DNA of 29,376 nucleotides from CAZDDA01 sp964568045. GTDB taxonomy: Bacteria; Bipolaricaulota; Bipolaricaulia; UBA7950; UBA9294. Below are positions 14,580 through 22,809 of this stretch, piece after piece. Below the pieces are notes generated by a model. It had not been told where the DNA came from, did no database searches, and saw nothing but the letters and a program-made list of their open reading frames with translations. The stretch lies in NCBI GenBank assembly GCA_964568045.1, contig CAZMOL010000010.1, positions 1-29,376 of the forward strand, read 5' to 3'. The number at the start of each line of letters is the position of its first letter. Within the stretch, counting starts at the first letter, position 1. A program made the position numbers and the translations under genes.

Positions 14580-16193
14580 CTAGCTTTGTTTGATCTGATT
14601 TCTGTAGCCGTGCGTGATCGGCATCCGTCGGCTTCCTCCACGTCGCCTAGCAGAGACCAAAATTACTGGGGGAAGCTGGTGGCGTTTGTATTCGCTCCGA
14701 TAGTACCGAGTTAGCACATCGTTTACGATCGATTCAGAGAAGCCTTGCGCAATCAACCCCTCGCGTGAGGCGTTCTGTTCAATCAGCTTTCGCAGGATCG
14801 GATCGAGGACCGCGTAGGGAGGAAGGTCGTCCTCATCGCGCTGTCCCGGCCGAAGCTCGGCCGTGGGAGCCTTTTCCCTCACCCGTTTGGGGATTCGATC
14901 ACCGAGCACTTCGGCAAGGCAATAGACGTCCGTTTTGAAGAGATCGGCAATTGGGGCGAGGGCGCCGACCGTGTCTCCATACAGCGTATTGTATCCCATT
15001 GAGATCTCCGACTTGTTTCCCGTAGCAAGGACGAGGGCGTAGCGTTCGTTGGCCAACGCCATGAGGAGAATTCCCCTTGCTCGCGCTTGTAGGTTCTCGT
15101 CAACGATCCCTCTCGGCTGGTTCGGAAGGGTATTCCGGCAGGCCGTCACGACCTCCTCGATCGGAACATCCAGCCACTCGATCGCCAGACGTCGGGCCAC
15201 TTCATGAGCATCCTCTCGGCTCTCTTGGGAGGTAATCGCACTGGGGAGGAAGACCCCGGTGACCGCGTCCGGTCCGAGGGCTTCTACAGCCAGGGCAGCA
15301 ACCACTGCGGAGTCAATTCCTCCAGAGAGACCCACGATTACCTTTGCAAACCCATTCTTGCGGACATAGTCGTAGATTCCAAGGACGATTGCGCGATGAA
15401 CCAACTCAATCGGATCCTCAGCTGGAGCCGGAATGTACACAAGGTCGTCAAGATTGACAACGAATAGGCCCTCAGAAAAAAAGGGAGCTTGATACAACAA
15501 GTCTCCCTCTGGACCGACGATGAAGCTTCCTCCATCGTAGACCAGCTCATCCTGTCCCCCAACGAGATTAACCACGACGAGGGCAATCCCATTCTCCTTG
15601 GCCCGTCTTTTCGCCAGCTGACGCTGGCTTTCCGCCTTTCCGACTGCAAACGGGGAGGCGGTGATGGTAATGATCAACTCCGCGCCGAGACTTACCTGAG
15701 TATCTGTCGGCCCATCGTCGCTCCACAGGTCCTCGCCAATGTCTATCCCGAGCCGCTTTTCGTGGAATTCGAACACCTGCGTCCCCGGACCAGGTGCAAA
15801 GGCGCAGGCCTCGTTGACGCCCCCAAATGATGGCAGATGAAGCTTGGCCTGTTCCCCAATCAGGGAACCACTGCTGATGACGAAGGCGCTATCGAGCAGC
15901 TTATGGCCTCTACCAGCCTCCGTTGACTTCGCCTTGGGCGAGGAGACCCCGCCGACGATGACGCCAATTCCATTCGAGGCATCGATGACCGCTTGCAGGG
16001 CCTTCTCTACCCGGTCAACAAAACCGGCTCGCCGCACAAGCTCAAACAGAGGACAGCCACATAGGGCAAGTTCAGGAAAGATAACGAGATCACACTCTGC
16101 CTGCTTCGCCTCAGCGATGCGTGAGAGAACTTCCTCCACGTTCTGTTCGACCGCGCCCACTCGGGAATTGATCTGAGCAATACCAATTCGCAT
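14580..16193 (-). CDS. nadE: NAD+ synthetase with CN-hydrolase-like domain
   Basis: A 537-residue two-domain protein that amidates deamido-NAD+. The N-terminal nitrilase-like domain (about 1-255) normally releases ammonia from glutamine. Glu41 (VIFPELALCG) and Lys117 (EQAKLHLPSFGG) of its triad are present, but the nucleophile position reads GIDIGEDLW, with Gly153 where family members have Cys (ICEDLW). The synthetase domain has an intact ATP loop, GLSGGIDSAVVAAL (288-301), plus ATGNKSEISMGYNTLYGD. The start is ATG 16193 because homology begins at MRIGIAQINSRVGAV; a longer frame overlaps rluB. The gene lies 7 bases after the pseudouridine synthase stop. A TATAAT box 6 bases before the ATG may also give a leaderless transcript. 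The protein is probably ammonia-dependent. Confidence 0.92.
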   Translation of the reverse strand: MRIGIAQINSRVGAVEQNVEEVLSRIAEAKQAECDLVIFPELALCGCPLFELVRRAGFVDRVEKALQAVIDASNGIGVIVGGVSSPKAKSTEAGRGHKLLDSAFVISSGSLIGEQAKLHLPSFGGVNEACAFAPGPGTQVFEFHEKRLGIDIGEDLWSDDGPTDTQVSLGAELIITITASPFAVGKAESQRQLAKRRAKENGIALVVVNLVGGQDELVYDGGSFIVGPEGDLLYQAPFFSEGLFVVNLDDLVYIPAPAEDPIELVHRAIVLGIYDYVRKNGFAKVIVGLSGGIDSAVVAALAVEALGPDAVTGVFLPSAITSQESREDAHEVARRLAIEWLDVPIEEVVTACRNTLPNQPRGIVDENLQARARGILLMALANERYALVLATGNKSEISMGYNTLYGDTVGALAPIADLFKTDVYCLAEVLGDRIPKRVREKAPTAELRPGQRDEDDLPPYAVLDPILRKLIEQNASREGLIAQGFSESIVNDVLTRYYRSEYKRHQLPPVILVSARRRGGSRRMPITHGYRNQIKQS

Positions 16194-16200
16194 GGCCGGA

Positions 16201-17010
16201 TTATAGACTTCCAGCATCTTCCGGGCCAGTGCTACTGGAAGCCGACGGCGTGGAGAACCCTCGGGCAAAACGATGGAGCTGTTCACTCTCCTCTGCATCC
16301 AAGCGAGCGATGGTCCCCGGCGCTAGGCTACCCAATCGAACCGGTCCAATGGCAACCCGCTTCAACCGCACGATGCCCAGACCAAAGTAGACAAATAGCC
16401 GTTTTATTTCGTGCTTCCTTCCCTCAGCGAGCTTAACGATCGCTCGGGCGGGGCGGCCACTCAGCTTGCCATCGAGGATGCGAAGCATCTCCCCGCTCTC
16501 CTCAATGCCCCGGCGCATTTCAGCAAAGATCCGCTTGATCTCTTGTGCCGATGGGAAGGAGGCAAGCCAGACGTGATAGACTTTCTTCACGCGGTAACGA
16601 GGGTGGGTTAGCCGGTGCACAAGGTTGCCGTCATTCGTCACTAGGACGAGGCCCTCTGCGTCCCGATCGAGGCGGCCGGCCCAGGTATAGCCGATGAAGC
16701 CCTCAGCCCGAAGGACTCGACCGAGCGTGTTCCCACTGTGGGGGTCGTCGTGGCTGCACAATTGGCCGACCGGCTTGTAGTAACGATAGACCCGCGGCTC
16801 TCGAGGAAGAAGTGGCAGTGGCTGGCCACGAAGGTGTAGGGACTGCAGCGCTCCCCGTTCCAGACTGAGGAAGGGATCACGGCTAATACTGCCGTTTACC
16901 TCTACCTCTCCGATCTCAATAAGCTCTTGTGCTTTGCGCCGCGAGACCCCTGCGTGCCGCTGCACCAACTGTAACAGCCGTACTGCAACCTTATGATTGT
17001 TCGCCTCCAT
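16201..17010 (-). CDS. RsuA/RluB-family rRNA pseudouridine synthase
   Basis: A 269-residue RNA-modifying enzyme expected to convert uridine to pseudouridine in rRNA. An N-terminal S4 RNA-binding domain (LLQLVQRHAGVSRRKAQELI, about 12-31, then IGEVEVNG) precedes the catalytic domain. The active-site Asp lies in YTWAGRLDRDAEGLVLVTND, and the C-terminal part has EGRKHEIKRLFVYFGL. RsuA, RluB, RluE and RluF cannot be separated reliably by eye; RluB is the commonest in Gram-negative-like genomes. A TGGAGG lies 13 bases before the ATG. A leftward TTGACC-17-TATTCC is seen just upstream but has a poor -10. It is followed at once by nadE. Confidence 0.92.
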   Translation of the reverse strand: MEANNHKVAVRLLQLVQRHAGVSRRKAQELIEIGEVEVNGSISRDPFLSLERGALQSLHLRGQPLPLLPREPRVYRYYKPVGQLCSHDDPHSGNTLGRVLRAEGFIGYTWAGRLDRDAEGLVLVTNDGNLVHRLTHPRYRVKKVYHVWLASFPSAQEIKRIFAEMRRGIEESGEMLRILDGKLSGRPARAIVKLAEGRKHEIKRLFVYFGLGIVRLKRVAIGPVRLGSLAPGTIARLDAEESEQLHRFARGFSTPSASSSTGPEDAGSL

Positions 17011-17132
17011 GGCAACAGGAATACCTCCATAGAATCAAGAGGTCAAGTTTTTCACAGGCGGTTTGGCTTAGCGAGCAAGTAGATTGTAGCCCCAGACAAT
17101 GTTTGATCAGCTTTGCGCAAAGCAGCAACCTC

Positions 17133-17161
17133 TTACATTGCCAAACCTCTTTATGCATAAT
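17133..17161 (+). promoter_or_regulatory. Candidate sigma-70 promoter for the GNAT-like gene
   Basis: TTACAT (17133-17138), a 17-base spacer and CATAAT (17156-17161). The expected start near 17168 precedes the GGGAGG ribosome binding site at 17182-17187 and supports the GTG start at 17192. Confidence 0.55.
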
Positions 17162-17191
17162 GGAATTAAACGCGGACGGGTGGGAGGCGAT

Positions 17192-18349
17192 GTGCGTTTC
17201 ACTATAGACGAGATCCCTTTAGGCGATCGACGGTTGCGACAGTTCGTTGCGGTCCCGTGGCAGCTAAACCACGGAGATCCGAACTGGACACCGCCGCTTC
17301 GTGCCGATCTGTTGGGAAATCGGATCCTGCGAATCACCGGCCTGCTCACCCCGTCGCATCCGTATCACCGCAATGCCGAGGTCACCCACTTCCTCGCCCG
17401 GGCAGGTCAGCGACTTTTGGGTAGAGTCTCCGCCGCGGTGAATCATCGGTTCAACGAGCATTACAACGCCAAAATCGGATTCTTCGGTTTCTTTGAGACG
17501 ACCAATGACTTCGTGGTTGCACAGGGACTTCTCGACCAAGCTCGAGACTGGCTTGCGGCCCGTGGGATGAAAGCAATGCGCGGACCCGGTGGCTACTCCA
17601 CTGCCACGCACGAACCACACCAGGGAATCCTAATCGATGGGTTCGACACGCCCCCCACGGTGGAATTGACCCACAACCCGCCCTATTACGGCGAGTTCTT
17701 GGAACGCTATGGCCTGAGCAAGGTGAAGGACTATCACGCATATTGGGTCGACACTAATGATGCGCCGGATGAAAGACTCGAACGCGTTGTGTCCCAGGTT
17801 CGATCGCGACGCCAGATCGAGACGCGCCCGGTCGATCTCTCCCGCGTTCGCGAGGAGGTCGACCGTATCGTCACGATTTACAACGAAGCGTGGGCAAACA
17901 ACTGGGGTTTTCTGCCGCTGACCGACGACGAAGCGCAGGCGATGTCCGACATCCTCAAGATTGTCGCCGACCCCGGCCTGATGCGGTTCGCTTTCGTTGA
18001 CGGAGAGCTCGCTGCTGTCCTGGGCGCCCTACCCGATCCCAACATTCCATTTCGCCCACGTTGGAACCGGTTCCTGGATACCGATCTAGTGCGGGTCGCA
18101 CGACTCCTTAGAACCCGCCGACGTATTCCTGTTGTGCGGCTGATGTTCTTCGGAATCCGACCCAAGTTCCGCAATCGAGGGATTGATGCCGTTCTGTTTT
18201 TAGAGTGTTTAACCTACGCCCGAAAGCACGGTTACCGCACGTGCGAACCCTCCATGCTCCTCGAAGATAACGACCTCATTTTGCGCCCCTCGGAGGCGAT
18301 GGGCGGGCGCCGCTACAAGACCTGGCGGATCTACGAGATGGCGCTGTAG
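17192..18349 (+). CDS. GNAT-superfamily acetyltransferase-like protein
   Basis: A 385-residue protein of a widespread uncharacterised family related to N-acetyltransferases. Features seen are the opening VPWQLNHGDPNWTPPLRADL, the mid-region IGFFGFFETTNDFVVAQGLL with a GNAT-like helix, MRGPGGYSTATHEPHQGILI, NPPYYGEFLERYGLSKVKDY, and a C-terminal GNAT core with FGIRPKFRNRGIDAVLFLEC (the acetyl-CoA-binding R-X-X-G-X-G/A region is degenerate). The GTG start is chosen for the GGGAGG 4 bases upstream and for a promoter that would exclude the longer frame from 17099. It stands alone, divergent from the pseudouridine synthase and convergent with the YcaQ gene. The substrate is unknown. Confidence 0.82.
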   Translation: MRFTIDEIPLGDRRLRQFVAVPWQLNHGDPNWTPPLRADLLGNRILRITGLLTPSHPYHRNAEVTHFLARAGQRLLGRVSAAVNHRFNEHYNAKIGFFGFFETTNDFVVAQGLLDQARDWLAARGMKAMRGPGGYSTATHEPHQGILIDGFDTPPTVELTHNPPYYGEFLERYGLSKVKDYHAYWVDTNDAPDERLERVVSQVRSRRQIETRPVDLSRVREEVDRIVTIYNEAWANNWGFLPLTDDEAQAMSDILKIVADPGLMRFAFVDGELAAVLGALPDPNIPFRPRWNRFLDTDLVRVARLLRTRRRIPVVRLMFFGIRPKFRNRGIDAVLFLECLTYARKHGYRTCEPSMLLEDNDLILRPSEAMGGRRYKTWRIYEMAL

Positions 18350-18399
18350 CGCGCTTGTTTCCCCCCGCGGATAGATGCCATCACCTGAGCGCATCCCAT

Positions 18400-19605
18400 T
18401 TAAGCCTCCCTTGTCCAGGTTTCACCAGTCGGCAGCTTGATCTGCTCACCATCTAAGTAGGCTAGGAAGCGTTGAAAACCGGCGTAGATGGCGAGGTGGG
18501 ACAACGGCAATCCGCCCGCCTCCTCGTAGTAGGCGAGGACATGCAGGGTTTTTGTAGTGCGGTCGAAGCGGCCGTCAAACCGGGCAACAAATCGATCCTG
18601 ATACAGAATGGGAAGGACGTAGTAGCCCCAGCGACGTTTCGCCACCGGTTTATACACTTCCCAGGCGTACTCGAAATCCCACAGGCGCAGAAGCGCATTG
18701 CGCGCCCACACCAGAGGATCGAGCGGCGCGATAAATCGGACGCAATCGTCGAACGCCTTTTCTTCAGCCAAACGAAGTTCTTCCTCAGCTTGCGGAAGGG
18801 CAAAAAACGGCAACTTGATTCCGTCTACCTGAACAACTGCAAGATCTCCCTCATCAACAAGCCGTTCCGGAAGCTGAATGCGGCGTACCCGCTGCATGAG
18901 AGCCCACACTTCGGCGTCGCCTCGCCCCGGAAGGAGCCCCACCGCTCTTACGCGCCGCAGCAGCATGGTCCTCCAAAAGGAATCGAGTGACGGCGGGTCG
19001 GCCCCGTGAAATTGAGCCGGGATGACCCGCTCGGTCAAATCAAAGTAACGTCGGTAATGGACTCGGTGAGAAACGCTGACCTTCCCACGGTTCCACAAGA
19101 CTTCCAGGGAAGCGTTTGCCGTTTTGGTCGATTTCCACTCCCGGTGCTCTTCTTGTGCTATTTTGAGGGATTTCAATTCCCGACTTGAGAGCGGTCCGTG
19201 TTGAGCAACGGCCCCATAGACCGCGTCCAATGTTCCTGGGTGCTCCCGGTTCAACCGGGCCTCGCGCTTTTTTTCCCACGACTCTCCGCCGCTTTTCATA
19301 AACGCCCGGTAATCAGGGAAGTGCTCAATCGGGAGAGCGCAGAGCATTTTGTCCCAGTATTCAAAGCCCAGACGTTTTCGGTGGATGAGATCAAGCGTCT
19401 CGCCGGGACGCGTTCCATCAACGCGGGCCTGGATGACCAAATCGTGGTTGCGGCCAAGTACAAGAAGCGGATCGAGTTGGATCGATCCCTGGTCGCAAAA
19501 GCACTGACGAATGCCAGCCTCTCCCGCGGGGTACGTTTTTCCGTGCAACCCCACGCTCCGAAGCTGATAGAGCCGTGCTTGTGCAACGTTCCAATGCAAC
19601 TCCAT
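18400..19605 (-). CDS. ycaQ: YcaQ-type winged-helix DNA glycosylase
   Basis: A 401-residue HTH_42-family protein. Family members remove bulky N7-alkyl purines and unhook interstrand cross-links. The catalytic region is close to the N terminus: IQLDPLLVLGRNHDLVIQAR (42-61), where the Q-hydrophobic-D motif (Gln43, Asp45) is the form associated with YcaQ, in contrast to the Q-hydrophobic-Q of AlkZ. Winged-helix segments follow, for example LSSRELKSLK and ASLEVLWNRGKVSVSHRVHY; the C-terminal beta region has FIAPLDPLVWARNALLRLWD and YYVLPILYQDRFVARFDGRF, both family hallmarks. I chose the ATG at 19605 (GGAG 5 bases upstream) over a TTG at 19641. It is convergent with the GNAT-like gene and appears monocistronic. 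Confidence 0.88.
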   Translation of the reverse strand: MELHWNVAQARLYQLRSVGLHGKTYPAGEAGIRQCFCDQGSIQLDPLLVLGRNHDLVIQARVDGTRPGETLDLIHRKRLGFEYWDKMLCALPIEHFPDYRAFMKSGGESWEKKREARLNREHPGTLDAVYGAVAQHGPLSSRELKSLKIAQEEHREWKSTKTANASLEVLWNRGKVSVSHRVHYRRYFDLTERVIPAQFHGADPPSLDSFWRTMLLRRVRAVGLLPGRGDAEVWALMQRVRRIQLPERLVDEGDLAVVQVDGIKLPFFALPQAEEELRLAEEKAFDDCVRFIAPLDPLVWARNALLRLWDFEYAWEVYKPVAKRRWGYYVLPILYQDRFVARFDGRFDRTTKTLHVLAYYEEAGGLPLSHLAIYAGFQRFLAYLDGEQIKLPTGETWTREA

Positions 19606-19750
19606 GATCTCTCCGTATGTAGACTCTGGACCTAGGGGCAAGGACTCCTTTACGCCTCTTTTTTAGAAACCAATTGTATGTGAGGGCGCGCATGGCCGCT
19701 AGAATCCACAAAGACAAGTGGTCATAGTACAACAGTTGGGTTTTCGATAG

Positions 19751-19788
19751 TTGAGAAAGAATGAGGGCCCGGTGATCATCCGGGCCCT
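19751..19788 (-). terminator. Rho-independent terminator after the DUF4384-type gene
   Basis: On the minus strand AGGGCCCGG, a seven-base loop and CCGGGCCCT form a perfect 9-bp stem, followed by CATTCTTTCTC. It lies 59 bases beyond the stop at 19847. The U-tract is interrupted, but the stem is very stable. Confidence 0.7.
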
Positions 19789-19846
19789 TGTCGGGGTACT
19801 GTCGGGCTGGTGGGTCTGCTCGCTGTTATGCCATCAGTAGCGCATT

Positions 19847-20611
19847 CTAGTTTCCACCAATACGAATGCGGATCGAGAAGTGCCACTTTCCATCCGGGCC
19901 GAAGTACCAATACCACCCACTCGAGGGACGGCCGTAGTGCCACTGGCCGTCTTCCCAGTACCAACACCCNNNNNNNNNNNNNNNNNNNNNNNNNNNNNNN
20001 NNNNNNNNNNNNNNNNNNNNNNNNNNNNNNNNNNNNNNNNNNNNNNNNNNNNNNNNNNNNNNNNNNNNNGGAGTGTACCCGTAGGAAGGTGGCGCATTCA
20101 CCGTGAACGACACCCAGGCGGTCACCCACGTTGGAGTGGGAGTGATTCCCATGATGCGGCCTTGAATCTCGCCAGGGGTCGTCATCGGAAACGGCTCACC
20201 GTATGCATTTGGGGTGAGGGACAGCGGCACCGGGCTGGCAAAGATTTGTAGCTTCTCCAGCCCAGTGGGATAGGTTACTGTGTATTGGTACGATGAATGA
20301 TCCGGCAGCACATGTGTTCCCGCAGAAACGAAGTTGCTCTGGGAATAGGCATTGGGAAAGACAAGCCGCACGACCCCATCCGACTGGATATCGTACAGGT
20401 AGATGTAGGCCGATTGACTGACTGTGTAGTACACACGCAGCGTCTCGCCGATTACATACGTCGATTTATCCGTCCAGATACTCACTGTAAGGGGCTGTGG
20501 AGTCGGTTCGGGAACGATCCCCAGCGGACTTGGTATCCCTTGACCATTCACAAGGGTCGCGGCACCCACTAGTAGCAGTAGTGCTAGGCATATCGTCATT
20601 CTTGATTTCAT
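19847..20611 (-). CDS. Secreted DUF4384-type protein with Trp/Tyr-rich tail, interrupted by assembly gap
   Basis: A signal peptide (MKSRMTICLALLLLVGAATL, cleavage near VNGQG) is followed by a proline-rich linker and a domain resembling DUF4384: DKSTYVIGETLRVYYTVSQS, SAYIYLYDIQSDGVVRLVFP, PNAYSQSNFVSAGTHVLPD. After FTVNAPPSYGYT the sequence enters 100 N. The other side, in the frame that crosses the N run, reads GCWYWEDGQWHYGRPSSGWY and YFGPDGKWHFS, a Trp/Tyr/Gly repeat-like tail, then stops. Because the gap length is arbitrary, joining the two parts is an assumption, though orientation and composition agree. The ATG at 20611 has GAGGTG 6 bases upstream. The product is probably periplasmic or surface-located; its function is unknown. 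Confidence 0.75.
   Translation of the reverse strand: MKSRMTICLALLLLVGAATLVNGQGIPSPLGIVPEPTPQPLTVSIWTDKSTYVIGETLRVYYTVSQSAYIYLYDIQSDGVVRLVFPNAYSQSNFVSAGTHVLPDHSSYQYTVTYPTGLEKLQIFASPVPLSLTPNAYGEPFPMTTPGEIQGRIMGITPTPTWVTAWVSFTVNAPPSYGYTXXXXXXXXXXXXXXXXXXXXXXXXXXXXXXXXXXGCWYWEDGQWHYGRPSSGWYWYFGPDGKWHFSIRIRIGGN
19970..20069. other. Assembly gap of 100 N inside the DUF4384-type gene
   Basis: A run of exactly 100 N. The flanks encode Pro/Gly/Tyr- and Trp/Gly-rich sequence, so a collapsed tandem repeat is a likely cause of the break. Confidence 0.97.
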
Positions 20612-20721
20612 CCTGATCACCTCAAGCGATCTACACGCAGCCACTCCATTCGTTTCAGTAGCTTTTCCCTCAACTCCCCCACATATCAGGCTACGGGTGA
20701 GAAATCCTGACCAGCGACTGG

Positions 20722-20762
20722 GTTACCTTGCCAAAGCCTCCGTGATCGCGTTACCTTTGGCA
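20722..20762. repeat. Overlapping direct and inverted repeats upstream of coaE
   Basis: GTTACCTT occurs at 20722-20729 and 20750-20757, 28 bases apart. TGCCAAAG (20729-20736) and CTTTGGCA (20755-20762) form a perfect 8-bp inverted repeat with an 18-base spacer. The right-hand copies end 4 bases before the coaE ATG, so a bound protein or RNA hairpin would affect initiation. No regulator is known. Confidence 0.5.
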
Positions 20763-20766
20763 GGTC

Positions 20767-21339
20767 ATGAAGGTGATCGGACTTGCCGGCAACGCAGGGA
20801 GTGGAAAGAGTACGATCGCTCAGGCGCTCTCCAAGCGCAAGGGCATCAAGGCGATTGACCTGGACAAGGCAGCCTGGGAGAGCTACCGGCCACGCAGCTC
20901 CACCTACTGGCGCCTCGTCACCCGCTTCGGGCAGGGAATCTTGGATTCACAAGGTGCCATAGATCGCTCACGACTCAGTGCAGCAGTATTCTCCAGCGAT
21001 CAAGCGCTCGCCGATTTGAACGCCATTGTTCATCCAGCGGTAATCGATCAGTTGCGGAAAACCCTCAACGAAGAAGAAGCGCAAGGGACTCACATTCTCC
21101 TGGTCGAAGGCGCGCTACTTGCCACCTCTGCCCATGTCGATCGCTCCCTTTTTGATTCCTTCATTTGGCTCGACGTCTCGAGTGAAGTTCGTCACGAGCG
21201 TTTGGTAGCGGCTGGCCGGCACGCCCACATCGAGCGCACGGTACCGGAACCGGATAGCCAAGATGTCATCACCGTTGATGCAGAGGGATCCGTTGCTGAA
21301 GTGGCCGCGCGGGTCGCGGAAGCGATCGAGTCCGTTTGA
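20767..21339 (+). CDS. coaE: Dephospho-CoA kinase
   Basis: A 190-residue kinase that phosphorylates dephospho-CoA at the ribose 3'-OH, the last step of CoA synthesis. It begins VIGLAGNAGSGKSTIAQALS with the P-loop at residues 8-16, then AIDLDKAAWESY (the D-X-D substrate motif region), RSRLSAAVFSSDQALADLNA and the family-typical IVHPAVIDQLRKTL. The C-terminal lid is shortened and lacks the usual Arg-rich segment after the ERLVAAG helix, which makes it slightly divergent from textbook CoaE. No clear Shine-Dalgarno is seen (GGCAGG ends 2 bases before the ATG). The gene is divergent from the DUF4384-type gene and convergent with murE, 9 bases away. Confidence 0.87.
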   Translation: MKVIGLAGNAGSGKSTIAQALSKRKGIKAIDLDKAAWESYRPRSSTYWRLVTRFGQGILDSQGAIDRSRLSAAVFSSDQALADLNAIVHPAVIDQLRKTLNEEEAQGTHILLVEGALLATSAHVDRSLFDSFIWLDVSSEVRHERLVAAGRHAHIERTVPEPDSQDVITVDAEGSVAEVAARVAEAIESV

Positions 21340-21348
21340 CCGGAGAAG

Positions 21349-22809
21349 CTAACCCGCCTGCTTTGCTAACCCTTCCTCGCAGAGGAATCCCGCGTCGCTG
21401 AAGGGGACAAACTCGTGACCCACGATTTGGTAGGTCTCGTGGCCTTTGCCTGCAATGAGGACAACGTCATCGGGCAGGGCGCGGTTCACTGCTTCACGAA
21501 TCGCTTCGCGTCGATCGGCGAACCTCTCATAGCGGCCGCCAGTCGGCGCAAGGCCTGCCTCAATTTCGTCAATGATCCGCTCGGGGTCCTCTGTCTTCGG
21601 GTTATCGGTAGTGAGAATGGTGAGGTCGGCAAGGCGCCCGCTGATTTCTCCCATGAGCGGCCGCTTCTTCCGATCACTCTGCCCAGGACACCCAAAGACG
21701 CAGATGAGGCGCGTGTGAAACGGCCGCACTGCCTCGAGCATCCGTTCAAGCGAATCGGGGCTGTGGGCAAAATCAACGATTACCGTCGCCCCGTTGCGTG
21801 CTCGAAAGCGCTGGTAACGGCCTTCCGCGTTCCTTGCACACGCCAGCCGCTCTGCGATCACCTGCAAAGAAAGGCCCTGTTCAATGCCTACCGAAGCTGC
21901 AGCAAGGGCATTGGTGACGTTGTGCTCTCCGGGCAAATGAAGCGTTGTCGCCGCTTCACTGCCTTCCCATCGAAGAGAGAACGTGGTCCTATGACGCTCG
22001 CAACGGATATCGGTGGCTTGCAGATCCGCGCCCCGATGTACGGCAAAGGTAAACGGCCAGCCTCGCGCTGCGTCTAACACCCGCTCGGCTGCGGAGTCAT
22101 CGGCATTAACGATCGCCCATGCGGCTGGTCTTAGCCCGCGAAACAGAATGAGCTTGGCCTCCAGATAGTTCTCCCGATCCCCATGGAAATCGAGATGATC
22201 GTGTGTGAGATTGGTGAAAACGGCTACGTCAAAATCGACCGCATCGACACGATGAAGTGCAAGAGATGCTGAGGAGACCTCAATAACGAGGTGCTTTTGT
22301 CCGGCCACCAGTGCATCGTAGGCAATCTCCTGGATGAGAGGGCTCGATGGCGTCGTGATTGCCCGAAGGTTACGTTTCTCATTGGCTATCGTAGTGATGA
22401 GGGCAGTCTCTCTCTCACCCAACAGATGAGCGATCAGGTGGCAGACCGTGGTCTTGCCGTTCGTCCCGGTGACACCCACGGTGAACAGTTCCGTTGTAGG
22501 ATGTCCCCAAAAGACCGCAGCAAGTTGAGCCAGCGCGCTTCTTGTGTCATTGACCGCTACAAACGCCGCGGTGCAGCTGGGCGTGAGCGCCTCTTCCTGT
22601 ACCTCAACGATGACAGCGATTGCACCACGCGCTACTGCCTCGTCGATGTACCTATGGCCGTCCTCAACATACCCTCGAATAGCGACGAACAGATAACCGG
22701 GGCGAATGCAGCGTGAGTCCTCAGTGATTCCGCTGATTTCAATCCCTTGCCACTCAGGTTTCGGGGGTATCCCAAGCGCTGCGACCAGTTCCCCAAGGCT
22801 CCGCTTCAT
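21349..22809 (-). CDS. murE: UDP-MurNAc-tripeptide synthetase MurE
   Basis: A 486-residue cytoplasmic Mur ligase adding the third residue to UDP-MurNAc-L-Ala-D-Glu. The N-terminal uridine-binding domain has GITEDSRCIRPGYLFVAIRG, the ATP loop is VTGTNGKTTVCHLI (113-126), and NLTHDHLDFHG carries the Mg/carbamoyl-Lys region, with the adjacent ENYLEAKLILF Lys present. The C-terminal domain has FGCPGQSDRKKRPLMG and the specificity loop TTDNPKTEDPERI. The meso-DAP signature is D-N-P-R; here Arg is replaced by Lys405. With lysA in the window, meso-DAP is still the likely substrate. GGAGG lies 4 bases before the ATG, and the start overlaps the methyltransferase stop (ATGA). No other dcw-cluster gene is nearby. 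Confidence 0.94.
   Translation of the reverse strand: MKRSLGELVAALGIPPKPEWQGIEISGITEDSRCIRPGYLFVAIRGYVEDGHRYIDEAVARGAIAVIVEVQEEALTPSCTAAFVAVNDTRSALAQLAAVFWGHPTTELFTVGVTGTNGKTTVCHLIAHLLGERETALITTIANEKRNLRAITTPSSPLIQEIAYDALVAGQKHLVIEVSSASLALHRVDAVDFDVAVFTNLTHDHLDFHGDRENYLEAKLILFRGLRPAAWAIVNADDSAAERVLDAARGWPFTFAVHRGADLQATDIRCERHRTTFSLRWEGSEAATTLHLPGEHNVTNALAAASVGIEQGLSLQVIAERLACARNAEGRYQRFRARNGATVIVDFAHSPDSLERMLEAVRPFHTRLICVFGCPGQSDRKKRPLMGEISGRLADLTILTTDNPKTEDPERIIDEIEAGLAPTGGRYERFADRREAIREAVNRALPDDVVLIAGKGHETYQIVGHEFVPFSDAGFLCEEGLAKQAG

Noticed and set aside
18341..18356. Palindrome GCGCTGTAGCGC at the end of the GNAT-like gene
   Set aside because: The loop is too small and no U-tract follows, so it is not a credible terminator.
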